A DNA stretch of 38,448 bases from Comamonadaceae bacterium (GCA_947372865.1 CANBVJ010000030.1:1-38448); one strand, 5' to 3'. Positions 17,101 through 26,959 are shown, counted from the stretch's first letter. The notes: generated by a model not told the origin, from the sequence alone. Numbers and translations are program-made.

Positions 17101-18224
17101 TCTTGCAAGTGCGCACCGAAGACCGCAACGCGGTCATGCAAACCCTGCGCACGCACGGCCTGTCCAAGCACAGCCACGTGGTCGGCAAAACCCGCCCTGG
17201 TGCACAAGCACAAGGTGAGGCCGGGCCCAGCCTGCAAATCTGGCGCGACGCCAAATCCATCTTCAGCGCGCCCCTGCACGACCTGCACCAGGTCTGGGAC
17301 AGCGTGAGCTGGAAGATCTGCCAGTTGCGCGACAACCCGGTCTGCGCCGACGCCGAACACGCCGCCGCCGGCGCGCTGGCCGACCCCGGCATGCACGTGC
17401 ACCTGCCCACCGGCTGGAGCCCCAGCATGGCGGCCCCGGCGCTCCTGCTCAGCCGCCCCAAGGTGGCGGTGCTGCGCGAGCAGGGGGTGAACTCTTATAT
17501 GGAAATGGCCTACGCCTTTACCGAGGCCGGTTTTGAAGCCTATGACGTGCACATGACCGACTTGCAAAGTGGCCGCGCCAAGCTGGCCGACTTTGCCGGC
17601 GTGGTGGCCTGTGGCGGCTTTAGCTACGGCGACACGCTGGGTGCGGGCATTGGCTGGGCGCGCTCTATTACCTTTAACCCGGCGCTGGCCGCGCAGTTCC
17701 AGGCCTTTTTTGGCCGCAGCGATACCTTTGGCCTGGGCGTGTGCAACGGCTGCCAGATGTTTGCCGAACTGGCGGACATCATCCCGGGTGCGCAGGCCTG
17801 GCCGCGCTTTACCACCAACCAGAGCGAGCGCTTTGAGGCGCGCCTGTCCATGGTCGAGGTGCTGGAATCGCCCTCGTTGTTCTTCAAGGGCATGGCCGGT
17901 GCGCGCCTGCCGATTGCGGTGGCGCACGGCGAAGGCTTTGCCAATTTTGCCCACCGGGGCAAGGCCGCGCAGGCGATTGCCGCCATGCGCTACGTGGACA
18001 ACCAGGGTGCGGCCACCGAGGCCTATCCCTTCAACCCCAACGGCAGCCCCGGCGGCCTGACCGCCGTGACCACCGCCGACGGCCGCTTTACCGCCATGAT
18101 GCCGCACCCTGAGCGGGTGTTTCGCAACATCCAGATGAGCTGGTCTGACCGCGCGCAGCAAGACCAAAACGCGCACAGCCCCTGGATGGAACTGTGGCGC
18201 AACGCCCGCAAGTGGGTGGCCTAA
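14154..18224 (+). CDS. purL: Phosphoribosylformylglycinamidine synthase, single-chain PurL
   Basis: 1356 aa, the long proteobacterial form. Converts FGAR, glutamine and ATP to FGAM in purine synthesis. Order: N-terminal PurS-like domain (starting [19 protein letters not shown]), linker, tandem AIRS-like halves ([59 protein letters not shown]) and a C-terminal glutaminase with the Cys nucleophile in [12 protein letters not shown] and the His/Glu motif MPHPERVFR. Start is GTG 14154, matching family N-termini; no Shine-Dalgarno sequence is visible before it. The 93-bp region shared with map holds a TAAAAT at 14113-14118 that could be a -10 box, but no good -35. A DUF1624 gene follows 9 bp downstream. 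Confidence 0.98.
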   Translation: MTLHLSTFDGGNALSRFRAASLLTALQGVHDKISGVSGRYVHWVASTGAPDAALSAQLSALLQYGEPYVGGLDGTLLLVSPRLGTLSPWASKATDIAHNCGLAVKRVERMVEYRLTLKSGLLSKASLSAEQLQACAALLHDRMTESVFTDRVQAEALFGALPAAPLDTCDVLGGGRAALLEANVRFGLALADDEIDYLVHAFTGLQRNPTDVELMMFAQANSEHCRHKIFNAEFTIDGVAQTSSMFGMIRYTHQTHPQHMLVAYSDNASVMEGGQVERFSASASTAAQGVQSPAYQKSQATQHILMKVETHNHPTAISPFPGASTGAGGEIRDEGATGRGSKPKAGLTGFTVSTINWGQIPINSKANATYGKPEHIASPLQIMIEGPLGGAAFNNEFGRPNLLGYFREYEQSVSSSTDTVQRGYHKPIMIAGGLGVIDATQTHKIEFPAGSLLIQLGGPGMRIGMGGSAASSMATGANAADLDFDSVQRGNPEMERRAQEVINQCWILGQDSGAGGMGNPILAIHDVGAGGLSNAFPELTNDAGRGARFDLRAVPLEESGLAPKEIWCNESQERYVLAIAPESLALFTALCERERCPFAVVGVATEERQLVLADSAAKADASAPVNMPMNVLLGKPPKMHRDVKTVERSFAPLNLTGVSLQQAVIDVLSHPTVASKRFLVTIGDRTVGGLTHRDQMVGPWQVPVADCAVTLADYKGFGGEAMAMGERTPMAAVDAPASGRMAVAEAITNLLAAPIELPRVKLSANWMAACGEPGEDAALYATVKAVGLELCPALGVSIPVGKDSLSMRTQWKDTEGAKKVTSPVSLIVTAFATLGDVRATLTPQLDATQDTTLVLIDLGYGQNRMATSILAQTLNQVGDQVPDLDQAQDLVALVNAVNALRADGKILAYHDRSDGGLLAAVAEMAFAGRVGVALNVDMLVLEGDGVSDSRMDVGDSKNWAGQVSARREELTLKALFNEELGVVLQVRTEDRNAVMQTLRTHGLSKHSHVVGKTRPGAQAQGEAGPSLQIWRDAKSIFSAPLHDLHQVWDSVSWKICQLRDNPVCADAEHAAAGALADPGMHVHLPTGWSPSMAAPALLLSRPKVAVLREQGVNSYMEMAYAFTEAGFEAYDVHMTDLQSGRAKLADFAGVVACGGFSYGDTLGAGIGWARSITFNPALAAQFQAFFGRSDTFGLGVCNGCQMFAELADIIPGAQAWPRFTTNQSERFEARLSMVEVLESPSLFFKGMAGARLPIAVAHGEGFANFAHRGKAAQAIAAMRYVDNQGAATEAYPFNPNGSPGGLTAVTTADGRFTAMMPHPERVFRNIQMSWSDRAQQDQNAHSPWMELWRNARKWVA

Positions 18225-18233
18225 ACGCTCGCT

Positions 18234-18977
18234 ATGAAGCACGGTCGCCTGGACGCTGTGGACGCGCTGCGCGGCGCGGCCATGGTGTGGATGACGGCGT
18301 TTCACTTTTGCTTTGACCTGAGCAACGCCGGCCTCTTGCAGGCCAATTTTTACCGTGACCCGGTCTGGACTTGGCAGCGCACCTGCATCCTGGGTTTGTT
18401 TTTGTTCTGCGCGGGCGCCGGGCAAGCCATAGCGGTGGCGCAAGGCCAAAGTTGGCAGCGCTTTTGGCGGCGTTGGGCGCAGGTTGCCGTGTGTGCGGTA
18501 GTGGTGACGCTGGGTTCGCTGCTGATGTTTCCCAAGAGTTTCATTTATTTTGGCGTCTTGCACGGCATGGCGGTGATGCTGGTTCTGGCCCGCCTAAGCG
18601 CGGGCTGCGGACGCTGGTTGTGGCCCATGGGCGCAGTGGCGCTGGCGCTCAAATTTGCCGCGCCCTGGATGCTGGATGCGGGCTGGCTGGACGCAGCCTT
18701 CAATGCCAAACACCTCAACTGGATTGGCCTGATCAGCGTCAAGCCTATTACCGAAGACTATGTGCCGCTGTTGCCCTGGATGGCGGTGGTGTGGTGGGGC
18801 ATGGCGGCCACGCAGTGGGTTTTGCGCCGCCTGGCGGTGCGTCCAACGCCGGTGGCCCCAATGCCTTCGGGCTTGCGTCCACTGGCCTTTTTGGGGCGTT
18901 GGAGCCTGAGCTACTACATGTTGCACCAGCCGGTGCTGCTGGGCGGCTTGTGGCTGTGGATGCACATCCGACCATAA
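18234..18977 (+). CDS. DUF1624 (heparan-alpha-glucosaminide N-acetyltransferase-like) membrane protein
   Basis: 247 aa with about seven hydrophobic segments. The N-terminus RLDAVDALRGAAMVWMTAFHFCFDLS is the DUF1624 signature, related to membrane acyltransferases of the YeiB/HGSNAT type. Further family motifs: LGLFLFCAGAGQAIA, FIYFGVLHGMAVMLVLAR, a PLLPWMAVVWWGMA stretch and FLGRWSLSYYMLHQPVLLG. Presumed inner-membrane acyl-transfer protein; substrate unknown. It starts 9 bp after purL and probably shares its message. The TAA at 18975-18977 runs straight into the terminator. Confidence 0.85.
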   Translation: MKHGRLDAVDALRGAAMVWMTAFHFCFDLSNAGLLQANFYRDPVWTWQRTCILGLFLFCAGAGQAIAVAQGQSWQRFWRRWAQVAVCAVVVTLGSLLMFPKSFIYFGVLHGMAVMLVLARLSAGCGRWLWPMGAVALALKFAAPWMLDAGWLDAAFNAKHLNWIGLISVKPITEDYVPLLPWMAVVWWGMAATQWVLRRLAVRPTPVAPMPSGLRPLAFLGRWSLSYYMLHQPVLLGGLWLWMHIRP

Positions 18978-19004
18978 AAAAACGCGGCCTGTGCCGCGTT
19001 TTTT
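18977..19004. terminator. Bidirectional Rho-independent terminator
   Basis: A 12-bp stem: six A, then CGCGGC, loop CTGT, then GCCGCG and six T (18977-18988 / 18993-19004). It works in both directions, ending the purL message on the plus strand and the selO-to-parvulin operon on the minus strand (last stop at 19031). Confidence 0.9.
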
Positions 19005-19030
19005 GTTGAAGCGCCAGCGCCCGCCCGGTC

Positions 19031-19813
19031 TTATTCGACCTTGGCTTTGCTGCGCAGTTCTTCCTGGTATTTGCCCATTTTTTGCTGCATCAGCTGCTGC
19101 GCGATCTGGGGTTTGACGTCTTCGAGCTTGGGCAGGGGTGCCTCACGCACGTCGTCCAGGCGGATGATGTGGTAACCAAATTGGCTCTTGACTGGTGTTT
19201 CGGTGGTTTTGCCTTTGGTCAGGCCGACCAGGGCGTCAGAGAATTCTTTGACGTAGCTACTGGGGCTGGCCCAATCGAGCTCGCCACCTTTGGCGCCAGA
19301 GCCAGGATCTTTGGAAGATTTTTTGGCGATTTCGTCAAATTTCCCGCCTTTTTTGAGCTGGGCGATGATGGCCTTGGCCTGGTCTTCTTTTTCCACCAGG
19401 ATGTGGCGGGCCTTGTATTCCTTGCCGCTGTTGGCGGCGGCGAACTTGTCGTACTCGGCCTTGATTTCCGCATCGGTAACCGGGTTTTTGGCCTGGAAGT
19501 TGGCAAACAGCTCGCGAATCATGACCGACTGGCGCATCAGTTCGATCTGGGTTTTGAAGTCATCGGTGGCGTCCAAGCCCAGCGCCTGGGCTGCTTGGGC
19601 AAAAATCTCACGTGCAATGATTTCTTCTTTCAATTGGCCTTGCATATCGGGCGTCACCGGGCGGCCGGACTTGGCCACTTGCTGGGCCAGTGCTTCCATG
19701 CGGGCAGTCGGGACCGCCTTGCCATTGACGATGGCGATGTTTTGCGCCATGGCCGATCCTGCAAGCGTCAGCAACACGGCGGCTGCGGTGGCGATAAGTA
19801 CGTGCTTTTTCAT
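19031..19813 (-). CDS. Periplasmic parvulin-type peptidyl-prolyl isomerase (PpiC/PrsA-like)
   Basis: 260 aa. Signal peptide MKKHVLIATAAAVLLTLAGSAMAQ. The SurA-like N-terminal helical region spans ~25-125. A rotamase domain spans ~128-225 with KARHILVEKEDQAKAIIAQL, GKFDEIAKKSSKDPGSGAKG, GELDWASPSSYVKEFSDAL and SQFGYHIIRLDDVRE. A charged helical tail follows. It assists folding of exported proteins by prolyl isomerisation and chaperone binding. Good ribosome site (AGGAAA) before ATG 19813. Last gene of the selO operon, 65 bp after bolA. Confidence 0.93.
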   Translation of the reverse strand: MKKHVLIATAAAVLLTLAGSAMAQNIAIVNGKAVPTARMEALAQQVAKSGRPVTPDMQGQLKEEIIAREIFAQAAQALGLDATDDFKTQIELMRQSVMIRELFANFQAKNPVTDAEIKAEYDKFAAANSGKEYKARHILVEKEDQAKAIIAQLKKGGKFDEIAKKSSKDPGSGAKGGELDWASPSSYVKEFSDALVGLTKGKTTETPVKSQFGYHIIRLDDVREAPLPKLEDVKPQIAQQLMQQKMGKYQEELRSKAKVE

Positions 19814-19878
19814 TCGGTTTCCTGTGGGTGCGGTTGGTGTGAAGGGGTGGGCGATTTGCGCCGGGTGGACAGTGCTGC

Positions 19879-20175
19879 TCAGGGCAGGGGGGAAGGGGTT
19901 GGAACGTCGGTCTCTATGGCCAGCGCATGCAGTCCCTGGTCCATGAAATCTTGCACGGCATCATACACAAGGCGATGGCGGGCTACGCGTGATTTGCCGG
20001 TAAAGAAGGGTGAAGCAAGACGCACCCGAAAGTGGGTGCCAACGCCGCTTGCGTTGACGCCTGCATGGCCTGCGTGCTGGTAGCTTTCGTCGATCACTTC
20101 TAGCGCGGTGGGTATCAGGCGCTCTTGAAGACGGGCCTGCAAATGGGCGGCGGTGGGACTCAAGTCGGCGCTCAT
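19879..20175 (-). CDS. bolA: BolA family protein
   Basis: 98 aa. The core has the BolA pattern: helix [12 protein letters not shown], strand [28 protein letters not shown], then [20 protein letters not shown] with the conserved His region. BolA proteins work with monothiol glutaredoxins in iron-sulfur trafficking and also affect cell shape and stress responses. The start overlaps the yciB stop by 4 bp (ATGA), indicating translational coupling. Confidence 0.92.
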   Translation of the reverse strand: MSADLSPTAAHLQARLQERLIPTALEVIDESYQHAGHAGVNASGVGTHFRVRLASPFFTGKSRVARHRLVYDAVQDFMDQGLHALAIETDVPTPSPLP

Positions 20176-20738
20176 GGCGCAGGCCCCGGGCCGCCAGCCT
20201 CGTCGTCAGGCGTTTTGAGCTTGACGTGTGGCGCAATATAGAGCCCCTGTCCGATGATGAAAACCAGCGGAAACGCATAGCCCCAGAGCTTGAAGTTGAC
20301 CCAGTCTTCGGTGCTGTAAAACGCCGCGACATAGCCGTTGATGGCCGCCATAAAGGCGCAATACAACATCCAAATCAGGTTCAGCCGGTGCCACACTTGG
20401 TCGGGCAGTTCCATTTGCTGGCCCAGCAAAAGGCGCACCACGTTTTTGCGCGCTATCCACAAGGCATAGGCCAAACCCAGCGTCATGGCACCGTAAAGCA
20501 CCGTGGGTTTCCACTTGATAAAGCGCTCGTCGTGCAGCCCCAGGGTCAGGGCGCCAAAGCCCAGCACCAGCACCAGCGTCACTTTTTGCATGATTTCCAG
20601 CCGCTTTTGGGTCTGGTAAACATAGGCGGTTTGCAGCACGGTGGCAGCCATCAGCACGGCGGTGGCGGTGTAGATGTCGTAAAGCTTGTAGGCCCCAAAG
20701 AACAGGAGGATGGGGAAAAAATCGACAAAGGGTTTCAT
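20172..20738 (-). CDS. yciB: Inner-membrane septation protein A (YciB/IspZ)
   Basis: 188 aa with five to six hydrophobic segments. Starts [20 protein letters not shown], the family hallmark, and later shows [56 protein letters not shown]. Inner-membrane protein linked to septum and envelope integrity. Overlaps msrB by 4 bp at its start and bolA by 4 bp at its end. Confidence 0.95.
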   Translation of the reverse strand: MKPFVDFFPILLFFGAYKLYDIYTATAVLMAATVLQTAYVYQTQKRLEIMQKVTLVLVLGFGALTLGLHDERFIKWKPTVLYGAMTLGLAYALWIARKNVVRLLLGQQMELPDQVWHRLNLIWMLYCAFMAAINGYVAAFYSTEDWVNFKLWGYAFPLVFIIGQGLYIAPHVKLKTPDDEAGGPGPAP

Positions 20739-21136
20739 GCTGGCGTGAAGTGTAGCGAGGCCGAATTCATGCAGTAGCGCAGGCCCGTGGGCGCCGGGCC
20801 GTCCTCAAACACATGGCCCAGGTGGGCGTTGCAGCCTGAGCAATGCACTTCGGTGCGCTTCATCCACAGCATGCCGTCCACCTTGGTTCCTACGGCCGCC
20901 GGGGCAATGGGCGCAAAGTAGCTGGGCCAGCCGGTGCCTGAGTCGTACTTGGTGTCGGACGAAAACAGGGGCTGGTCGCAGCAAATGCAGCTATAGGTGC
21001 CGCTTTGTTTGTTGGATTCCCAGCGGCCGGTAAACGCGCGCTCGGTGGATTCGTGGCGCGTCACGTCAAAGGCTTGGGGTTCGGCGCCTTTGGCTTGCAG
21101 CAGTTCGCGCCATTGCGCGTCGGTTTTGGTGATCAT
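20735..21136 (-). CDS. msrB: Peptide-methionine (R)-S-oxide reductase MsrB
   Basis: 133 aa, single-domain MsrB. Repairs the R-form of methionine sulfoxide in proteins. Two Cys pairs for structural zinc (C50/C53 in CICC; C99/C102 in CSGC), the motif [12 protein letters not shown] and the catalytic C122 in [13 protein letters not shown] are all present. There is no signal peptide, so it acts in the cytosol. Lies 27 bp after selO and overlaps yciB by 4 bp. Confidence 0.97.
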   Translation of the reverse strand: MITKTDAQWRELLQAKGAEPQAFDVTRHESTERAFTGRWESNKQSGTYSCICCDQPLFSSDTKYDSGTGWPSYFAPIAPAAVGTKVDGMLWMKRTEVHCSGCNAHLGHVFEDGPAPTGLRYCMNSASLHFTPA

Positions 21137-21163
21137 GGGGTGGCCTTCTTCATAAATGGGGTG

Positions 21164-22678
21164 TCAGGAGCTACAACTGATTTCAATGCTGGATGCCCAG
21201 TCGGGGGCGAAGCCGGCCCATTCCTCAAATGCCGGGTGTTCGGAATAGGGATCGGCCAGCACGGTTTGCAATTGCTGCAAGACCGAAAAATCGCGGGTTT
21301 TGGCCGCGCGGATCGCGAGTTCGCCCAAATGGTTGCGCAGCACAAACTTGGGGTTGGTACGCAGCATGCGCTTTGAGGTGGCGGCGCTGTCGAAGCAGTC
21401 TTCCTGGGCGTGCAGCGCCCGGAAGTCTGCCAGCCAGGCGTCTGCGGCGGCGCGGTCCACAAACAGGTCGCGCACCGATGGGTTGGCCGCGTCCATGCCT
21501 GCGGCCCAGTGGCTCAGGCGCCGCCAGAAGATGGTGAAGTCCACCCGCTCTTGCGCCAGCAGCTTGAGCCCGGTCTCGATCAGGGGGCGCTGGTTTTCAT
21601 GGGTTTGCGCAAAGCCCAGCTTGTCCGCCATGCGCGCCGCCAGGGCCTGCGGGTAGCGGGTTTTATAGGTTTCTAGCGCGGCGATGGCGTGCTCTTGTTC
21701 GCCAATGAGCGGCATGAGCGCCTGGCCCAGGCAAAACAGGTTCCAGTAGGCGACGTTGGGCTGCTTGAAAAAGGCGTAGCGGCCCTGGTTGTCGGAGTGG
21801 TTGCAGATGTGCGCCGGGTCGTAGCCGTCCAGAAACTGGAAGGGGCCGTAGTCCAGGGTGAGGCCCAGGATGCTCATGTTGTCGGTGTTCATCACGCCGT
21901 GGCAAAAACCCACCGATTGCCAGTGCGCCACCATCTCGGCGGTGCGCCCGGTCACGGCTTGCAGCAGCGCCACATAGGGGCCGTCATCACCTGCCGCCTT
22001 GCGGCATTCGGGGTAGAAGTGGTCGATTACATAGTCGGCCAGCGTGCGCAGTTGGGCGTGTTGCTCGGTGTGCGAGAAGTGCTCAAAGTGGCCAAAGCGC
22101 ACAAAACTGGGCGCCACGCGGGTGACGACGGCTGCGGTTTCTTGCGTCTCGCGCCAAACCGGCGCGTCCGAGCCGGTCACGCACAGGGCACGGGTGGTGG
22201 GAATGCCCAGGGCGTGCATGGCTTCGCTGCACAAAAACTCGCGGATCGAGCTGCGCAGCACCGCGCGGCCGTCCCCCCGGCGCGAAAAAGGCGTCGGCCC
22301 GGCGCCCTTGAGCTGCACTTCCTGGCCCGCCAACTCGCCCAGCGCGCAGGCCCGCCCGTCACCCAGCTGCCCGGCCCAAACGCCAAACTGGTGGCCGCTG
22401 TAGACGCTGGCGGTCTGCGTTGCGCCAACAGGGACCTGGTTGCCGGTAAAGGTGTGCAGCAACGCTTCAGATGCCGTCCAGTCGGTGGAGAGACCGAGCT
22501 GAGTCGCCAGTGCGTCATTGCGCCCAACCCAGTAGGGCGCGGGCAGGGGCGAGGGCGTCAGCGGAGTTGCAAAGTCCTTACCCAGAGCCGCGTAACGCTG
22601 CGTCCACGGACTGGCGGTGAGCCCGTCCGGGCTGGCGGCTGCAAGGTCTGGAAAAGGGGGGGCTGCGGCGTGAGGCAT
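21164..22678 (-). CDS. selO: Protein adenylyltransferase SelO (YdiU family)
   Basis: 504 aa pseudokinase-fold enzyme that transfers AMP from ATP to protein Ser/Thr/Tyr; the E. coli homologue modifies redox proteins. Motifs: [60 protein letters not shown], the catalytic [20 protein letters not shown] and [15 protein letters not shown], and the C-terminal redox tail ending SCSS, where eukaryotic SelO carries selenocysteine. The frame is open to 24442, but that is antisense to the acyl-CoA ligase; ATG 22678 gives the proper length. First gene of the minus-strand operon and divergent from the ligase (150 bp between). Confidence 0.97.
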   Translation of the reverse strand: MPHAAAPPFPDLAAASPDGLTASPWTQRYAALGKDFATPLTPSPLPAPYWVGRNDALATQLGLSTDWTASEALLHTFTGNQVPVGATQTASVYSGHQFGVWAGQLGDGRACALGELAGQEVQLKGAGPTPFSRRGDGRAVLRSSIREFLCSEAMHALGIPTTRALCVTGSDAPVWRETQETAAVVTRVAPSFVRFGHFEHFSHTEQHAQLRTLADYVIDHFYPECRKAAGDDGPYVALLQAVTGRTAEMVAHWQSVGFCHGVMNTDNMSILGLTLDYGPFQFLDGYDPAHICNHSDNQGRYAFFKQPNVAYWNLFCLGQALMPLIGEQEHAIAALETYKTRYPQALAARMADKLGFAQTHENQRPLIETGLKLLAQERVDFTIFWRRLSHWAAGMDAANPSVRDLFVDRAAADAWLADFRALHAQEDCFDSAATSKRMLRTNPKFVLRNHLGELAIRAAKTRDFSVLQQLQTVLADPYSEHPAFEEWAGFAPDWASSIEISCSS

Positions 22679-22828
22679 GGCGACATTTTCCCGTATGTTG
22701 CGTTGGCCTTGCAGAATACGGGAAATGCTGCATTGCACCATATGGAGCGGTCTGTCGCTAGGGGTAATATTCGCGCTTCTTGGGGTACAAGCGTCTATCT
22801 TGACGGCCGTTTTTTCAGAGGATTTCCT

Positions 22829-24457
22829 ATGCTCGGGTTGATGCAAAGTCAGCAGTTGCTTATTTCTTCGTTGATTGAATTTGCAGATCGACACCACCAT
22901 GAAGGCGAAATCGTCTCGCGCCGGGTCGAGGGTGACATCCACCGCTGTACCTACCGCGATATTGCCAAGCGCTCCCGCAAGGCGGCCAACGCGCTGGACC
23001 AGATGAAGCTGGGCTTTAGCGACCGCGTGGCCACGCTGGCCTGGAACGGCTACCGCCACTTGGAGCTGTATTTCGGCGTGAGCGGTTCGGGCCGGGTCTT
23101 GCACACGCTCAACCCCCGCTTGCACCCAGACCAGATTGTCTGGATTGCCAACCATTCCGAAGACCAGGTCTTGTGCTTTGACATGACCTTTTTGCCTATC
23201 GTCAAAGCGGTGCATTCGCGCTGCACCACGATCAAGCATTTCATTGCCCTGTGTGACGCCGACAAGCTGCCCACGGATTCGGGCATTCCGGGCCTGCAAA
23301 GCTACGAAGCCTGGCTTGCGCCGCAGTCGGATAAGTACGACTGGCCCGAGTTTGACGAGAACTCGGCGTCGAGCATGTGCTACACCAGTGGCACCACGGG
23401 CAACCCCAAGGCTGCGCTGTACAGCCACCGCTCCACTATTCTGCACGCCTGGGCTGGCGCCTTGCCCGACGCGCTGAATATGAGCGCGCGCGATAGCGTG
23501 CTGCCGGTGGTGCCCATGTTCCACGTCAACGCCTGGGGTCTGCCGTATTCGGCGGCCATGACCGGCGCCAAGATGGTGTTCCCCGGCCCGGCCATGGACG
23601 GCAAGTCGATTTTTGAGTTGATTGAGTCCGAAAAAGTGACCTTTGCTGCGGGCGTGCCCACGGTCTGGCAGATGATGCTGGGCCATATGCAACAAGGCGA
23701 TTTGCGGTTTTCCACGCTTAAGCGCACGGTGATTGGCGGTTCGGCCTGCCCGCCGGCCATGATTACCGCCTTCAACGACGTTTACGGCGTGGAGGTGCTG
23801 CACGCCTGGGGAATGACCGAAATGTCGCCCCTGGGCACGGTGTGCACCTTGAAAAACAAGCACATCCCCATGAACGCCGACGAAAAAATGGCGGTACGCC
23901 TCAAACAAGGGCGAGCTATCTACGGCGTGGACATGAAAATTGTGGACGACGCGGGCGCTGAGCTGCCCTGGGACGGCAAGGCCTACGGCGATCTGCTGGT
24001 CAAGGGCCCCTGGGTGATTGGTGAATACTACAAAGGCGAGGGCGGCTCGCCGCTGGTGGACGGCTGGTTTCCCACCGGCGACGTGGCCACCATTGACGCC
24101 GACGGCTACATGCAAATCACCGACCGCAGCAAGGACGTGATCAAGTCCGGCGGCGAGTGGATCAGCTCGATTGACGTGGAAAACATCGCCATGGCGCACC
24201 CGGCCGTAGCCATGGCCGCCTGCATTGGCATGAAACACCCCAAATGGGACGAGCGCCCGGTGGTGGTGGTGGTGAAGAAACCCGGCGCTGAAGTGAGCCG
24301 CGACGAGCTGCTTGCTTTTTACGAAGGGCGTACCGCCAAATGGCAGATTCCGGACGACGTGGTTTTCATTGATGCTATTCCGCTTGGCGGCACCGGAAAG
24401 ATGCAGAAAACCAAGTTGCGTGAGACCCTGCGCGACTACCAACTGCCCGGCGTGTAA
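22829..24457 (+). CDS. Fatty/medium-chain acyl-CoA ligase (AlkK-like AMP-binding protein)
   Basis: 542 aa ANL-superfamily enzyme: acid + ATP + CoA to acyl-CoA. The P-loop is [19 protein letters not shown]. Later motifs are [13 protein letters not shown], the adenylate/hinge region [20 protein letters not shown] then [16 protein letters not shown], and the C-terminal lysine region [13 protein letters not shown]. It resembles AlkK/DmdB-type medium-chain or methylmercaptopropionate ligases; the substrate cannot be fixed. ATG 22829 is chosen for the CAGAGGA ribosome site 6 bp upstream; the open frame back to 21689 is antisense to selO. The Liv-type importer follows on the same strand, suggesting that it activates the imported acid. 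Confidence 0.93.
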   Translation: MLGLMQSQQLLISSLIEFADRHHHEGEIVSRRVEGDIHRCTYRDIAKRSRKAANALDQMKLGFSDRVATLAWNGYRHLELYFGVSGSGRVLHTLNPRLHPDQIVWIANHSEDQVLCFDMTFLPIVKAVHSRCTTIKHFIALCDADKLPTDSGIPGLQSYEAWLAPQSDKYDWPEFDENSASSMCYTSGTTGNPKAALYSHRSTILHAWAGALPDALNMSARDSVLPVVPMFHVNAWGLPYSAAMTGAKMVFPGPAMDGKSIFELIESEKVTFAAGVPTVWQMMLGHMQQGDLRFSTLKRTVIGGSACPPAMITAFNDVYGVEVLHAWGMTEMSPLGTVCTLKNKHIPMNADEKMAVRLKQGRAIYGVDMKIVDDAGAELPWDGKAYGDLLVKGPWVIGEYYKGEGGSPLVDGWFPTGDVATIDADGYMQITDRSKDVIKSGGEWISSIDVENIAMAHPAVAMAACIGMKHPKWDERPVVVVVKKPGAEVSRDELLAFYEGRTAKWQIPDDVVFIDAIPLGGTGKMQKTKLRETLRDYQLPGV

Positions 24458-24507
24458 TTGCGCTGCGCTGATGCCGCGCCCAATGTAAAGGTGGTGGACT
24501 TTCTATC

Positions 24508-24528
24508 CCCTAGGTGACTTACCTAGGG
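24508..24528. promoter_or_regulatory. Inverted repeat upstream of the livK-like gene, candidate operator
   Basis: CCCTAGGT, five-base spacer GACTT, ACCTAGGG: a perfect 8-bp inverted repeat 68 bp before the SBP start codon and 50 bp after the ligase stop. With the 5-bp spacer it looks like a dimeric regulator site rather than a terminator, since no T-tract follows. The half-site TAGGT/ACCTA resembles sites of NarL/LuxR-type response regulators, but the regulator is not identified. Confidence 0.5.
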
Positions 24529-24595
24529 TCAACCCGCAGTACCCGGGGCTTCTTTGTCTTGTAGTCTGCAGGGTGTACCAATTAAGGAGTTTTTC

Positions 24596-25831
24596 ATGTC
24601 ATTTGCGTTGAAATTTACCGCTGCAGCGGTTGTCGTGTTGTGCGCCAGCGGCGCCTTTGCCCAGCAGGGCGAAACCGTCAAGATGGTCCGTATCGACCCC
24701 TTGACCGGCTTGCTCGGCCCGGTGGGCGTGAGCCAGTTGAAGGGATACCAGTTTTTTGCTGAAAAATACAGCGGCAAGGGCAACCCGGCTGGTGTGAAGT
24801 TTGAAGTGACGGGCATCGACAACAAACTCAGCCCCACCGAGAGCCTGAACGCACTCAAAGCCGCAATCGACCAGGGCGCGCGCTATATCATCCAGGGCAA
24901 CGGCTCCTCCGTGGCGCTGGCCCTGACCGACGCCGTGACCAAGCACAACGAGCGCAACCCCGGCAAAGAGGTAATCTACCTCAACGACTCCGCCGTGGAC
25001 CCCGATCTGACCAACAGCAAGTGCAGCTACTGGCACTTCCGCTTTGACGCCGACACTTCCATGAAGATGGAAGCCATGTCGAGCTTCATGGTGGACCAAC
25101 CCGATATCAAAAAGGTCTACATCCTGGGCCAAAACTACTCGCACGGTGTGCAAGTGGCCAAATACGCCAAGGAAACCCTGGCCCGCAAGCGCCCGGACAT
25201 CCAGATCGTGGGCGAAGACCTGCACCCGCTGGCCCAGGTGCGTGACTTTGCGCCCTACATCGCCAAGATCAAAGCTGCAGGCGCTGACACGGTGATTACC
25301 GGCAACTGGGGCTCGGATCTGTCGCTCTTGATCAAGGCCGCCAATGAGAACGGTTACAACGGCAAGTTCTTCACCTACTACGCAGGCGTGACCGGCACCC
25401 CTACGGCTTTGGGCACCAACGGCGCAGGCCGGGTTTACCAAATCGCCTACAGCCACTACAACATGGGTGGCCAGATGGACAAGTGGATGAACGAGTTCAA
25501 GGCCAAGTACAACGACGACTTCTACACCGGCTCCACCATCCGTATTTTTGAGACTTTGGGCGCCGCCATGGCCAAAGCGAAATCGACCGATCCGGTGAAA
25601 GTGGCCGCAGCGCTGGAAGGCATTGAGGTCAAGAGCTTCAACGGCGAAGTGCAAATGCGCAAGGTGGACCACCAGTTGCAGCAGCCGTTGTACATGACGG
25701 TCTGGCAAAAGGCCGACAAAAAGTACCCCTACAGCCCCGAGAACACCGGCATGACGCTGGTGCCGCTGAAAGAGTACCCCAACTACGTCTCCAGCACGCC
25801 CACAAGCTGCCAGATGAAACGTCCCGGCTGA
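24596..25831 (+). CDS. livK: Liv-type ABC transporter periplasmic binding protein
   Basis: 411 aa. Signal peptide MSFALKFTAAAVVVLCASGAFAQ, cleaved after AFA. The mature part is a type-I periplasmic binding protein of the LivK/HAAT family (DPLTGLLGPVGVSQLKGYQF; GARYIIQGNGSSVALALTDA; VYILGQNYSHGVQVAKYAKE; DTVITGNWGSDLSLLIKAA; YTGSTIRIFETLGAAM). The symbol is generic. Relatives bind branched-chain amino acids, amides or aromatic/aliphatic acids, and the adjacent acyl-CoA ligase makes a carboxylate likely. Strong ribosome site AAGGAG 7 bp before ATG 24596. It is separated from livH by a terminator-like hairpin, which usually leaves more SBP than permease. Confidence 0.93.
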   Translation: MSFALKFTAAAVVVLCASGAFAQQGETVKMVRIDPLTGLLGPVGVSQLKGYQFFAEKYSGKGNPAGVKFEVTGIDNKLSPTESLNALKAAIDQGARYIIQGNGSSVALALTDAVTKHNERNPGKEVIYLNDSAVDPDLTNSKCSYWHFRFDADTSMKMEAMSSFMVDQPDIKKVYILGQNYSHGVQVAKYAKETLARKRPDIQIVGEDLHPLAQVRDFAPYIAKIKAAGADTVITGNWGSDLSLLIKAANENGYNGKFFTYYAGVTGTPTALGTNGAGRVYQIAYSHYNMGGQMDKWMNEFKAKYNDDFYTGSTIRIFETLGAAMAKAKSTDPVKVAAALEGIEVKSFNGEVQMRKVDHQLQQPLYMTVWQKADKKYPYSPENTGMTLVPLKEYPNYVSSTPTSCQMKRPG

Positions 25832-25850
25832 TCGCTCGGCGTTGACCGTC

Positions 25851-25891
25851 AAGAGCCCGCGGCGCGGATTGCCGCAGCGGGCTCTTTTGTT
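25851..25891 (+). terminator. Rho-independent terminator/attenuating hairpin after livK
   Basis: A 10-bp stem AAGAGCCCGC/GCGGGCTCTT (25851-25860 / 25877-25886), with an inner GGC/GCC, followed by TTTTGTTTTG. It lies between the SBP and the permease gene and probably lets part of the transcripts through, giving excess binding protein. Confidence 0.85.
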
Positions 25892-25924
25892 TTGTAGGGT
25901 GCAAGAATTTGGAGTGCGCAGGGT

Positions 25925-26959
25925 ATGGAGTTTTTTATTATTTCGACGCTCAACGGCATCAGCTACGGGCTGCTGCTGTTCATGCTGAGCTCGGGGCTGA
26001 CGCTGATTTTCAGCATGATGGGTGTGCTCAATTTTGCGCACGCCAGTTTTTACATGCTGGGCGCCTATATCGGCTACTCGGTGTCGCAGGTGCTGGGCTT
26101 TTGGCCGGCGCTGCTGGTGGCACCCCTGATCGTGGGTGCGTTGGGCTCGGTGTTTGAGCGTTACTGCCTGCGCCGGGTGCACAAGTTTGGCCATGTGCCG
26201 GAGTTGCTCATTACTTTTGGCCTGACCTACGTGGTGCTGGAGCTGGTCCAGCTCATCTGGGGTCGCATCGCCATTGAATTCAAGCCGCCGGCCGCCCTGC
26301 AAGGCCCAGCGTTTACGCTGATCAACGATGCGGCGTCGGGCCTGCGCATGGTCTGGGGCGCTGCCAGCGCCGAGATGTGCAATGCCGCAGATCCGGCTGT
26401 GCGGGTCGTGTGCTCGCCTTTCCCCGCCACGCGCGGCTTCATGGTGCTGGTGGCTTTGACCATGCTGGTGTCGATCTGGCTCTTGCTGACCCGCACCCGT
26501 GTCGGTCTGGTGATCCAGGCCGCGCTCACCCACCCGGATGCGGTAGAGGCGCTGGGCCACAACGTGCCGCGCGTGCTGATGCTGGTGTTTGGCGCGGGCG
26601 CCGCGCTGGCCGGTTTGGCGGGCGTAATTGGTGGCAGTACCTTTTTGACCGAGCCATCGATGGCTGCTACCGTGGGCTCCATCATTTTTGTGGTGGTGGT
26701 GGTGGGCGGCATGGGCTCGCTCTCGGGCGCATTCCTTGCCTCGCTGCTGATTGGCACGATCCAGACCTTTGCCGTGGCCTTTGACTACACCTTGCTTGGC
26801 GCCTTGCAGCAAGTGGGCGTGGTCGTGGGAAGTTCACTGAGCGCCAATACGCTCTTGACGATGAAGCTCTCGCAAGTGGCGCCGATTCTGCCGTACCTGT
26901 TTTTGGTGCTGATTTTGATATTCCGACCCAAGGGTCTTTTGGGTAACCGGGAAGGATGA
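25925..26959 (+). CDS. livH: Liv-type ABC transporter permease 1 (LivH)
   Basis: 344 aa, about eight membrane segments. Family motifs: NGISYGLLLFMLSSGLTLIF, GVLNFAHASFYMLGAY, LITFGLTYVVLELVQLIWG, the EAA-like loop ALTHPDAVEALGHNVPRV and FVVVVVGGMGSLSGAFLAS. Longer than E. coli LivH because of an extra loop (residues ~125-165, with CNAADPAVRVVC). Forms the channel with LivM. Ribosome site GGAG 10 bp upstream of ATG 25925. Its stop overlaps the livM start by 4 bp. Confidence 0.94.
   Translation: MEFFIISTLNGISYGLLLFMLSSGLTLIFSMMGVLNFAHASFYMLGAYIGYSVSQVLGFWPALLVAPLIVGALGSVFERYCLRRVHKFGHVPELLITFGLTYVVLELVQLIWGRIAIEFKPPAALQGPAFTLINDAASGLRMVWGAASAEMCNAADPAVRVVCSPFPATRGFMVLVALTMLVSIWLLLTRTRVGLVIQAALTHPDAVEALGHNVPRVLMLVFGAGAALAGLAGVIGGSTFLTEPSMAATVGSIIFVVVVVGGMGSLSGAFLASLLIGTIQTFAVAFDYTLLGALQQVGVVVGSSLSANTLLTMKLSQVAPILPYLFLVLILIFRPKGLLGNREG

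Noticed and set aside
21689-22828. N-terminal 380-codon extension of the acyl-CoA ligase frame
   Set aside because: It is antisense to selO and has no domain. The ligase has its own ribosome site and a family-like start at 22829.
22679-24442. Upstream extension of the selO frame (and a 737-codon minus frame at 24599-26812)
   Set aside because: Both are antisense shadows of the acyl-CoA ligase, livK and livH genes and have low-complexity His/Gln-rich composition.
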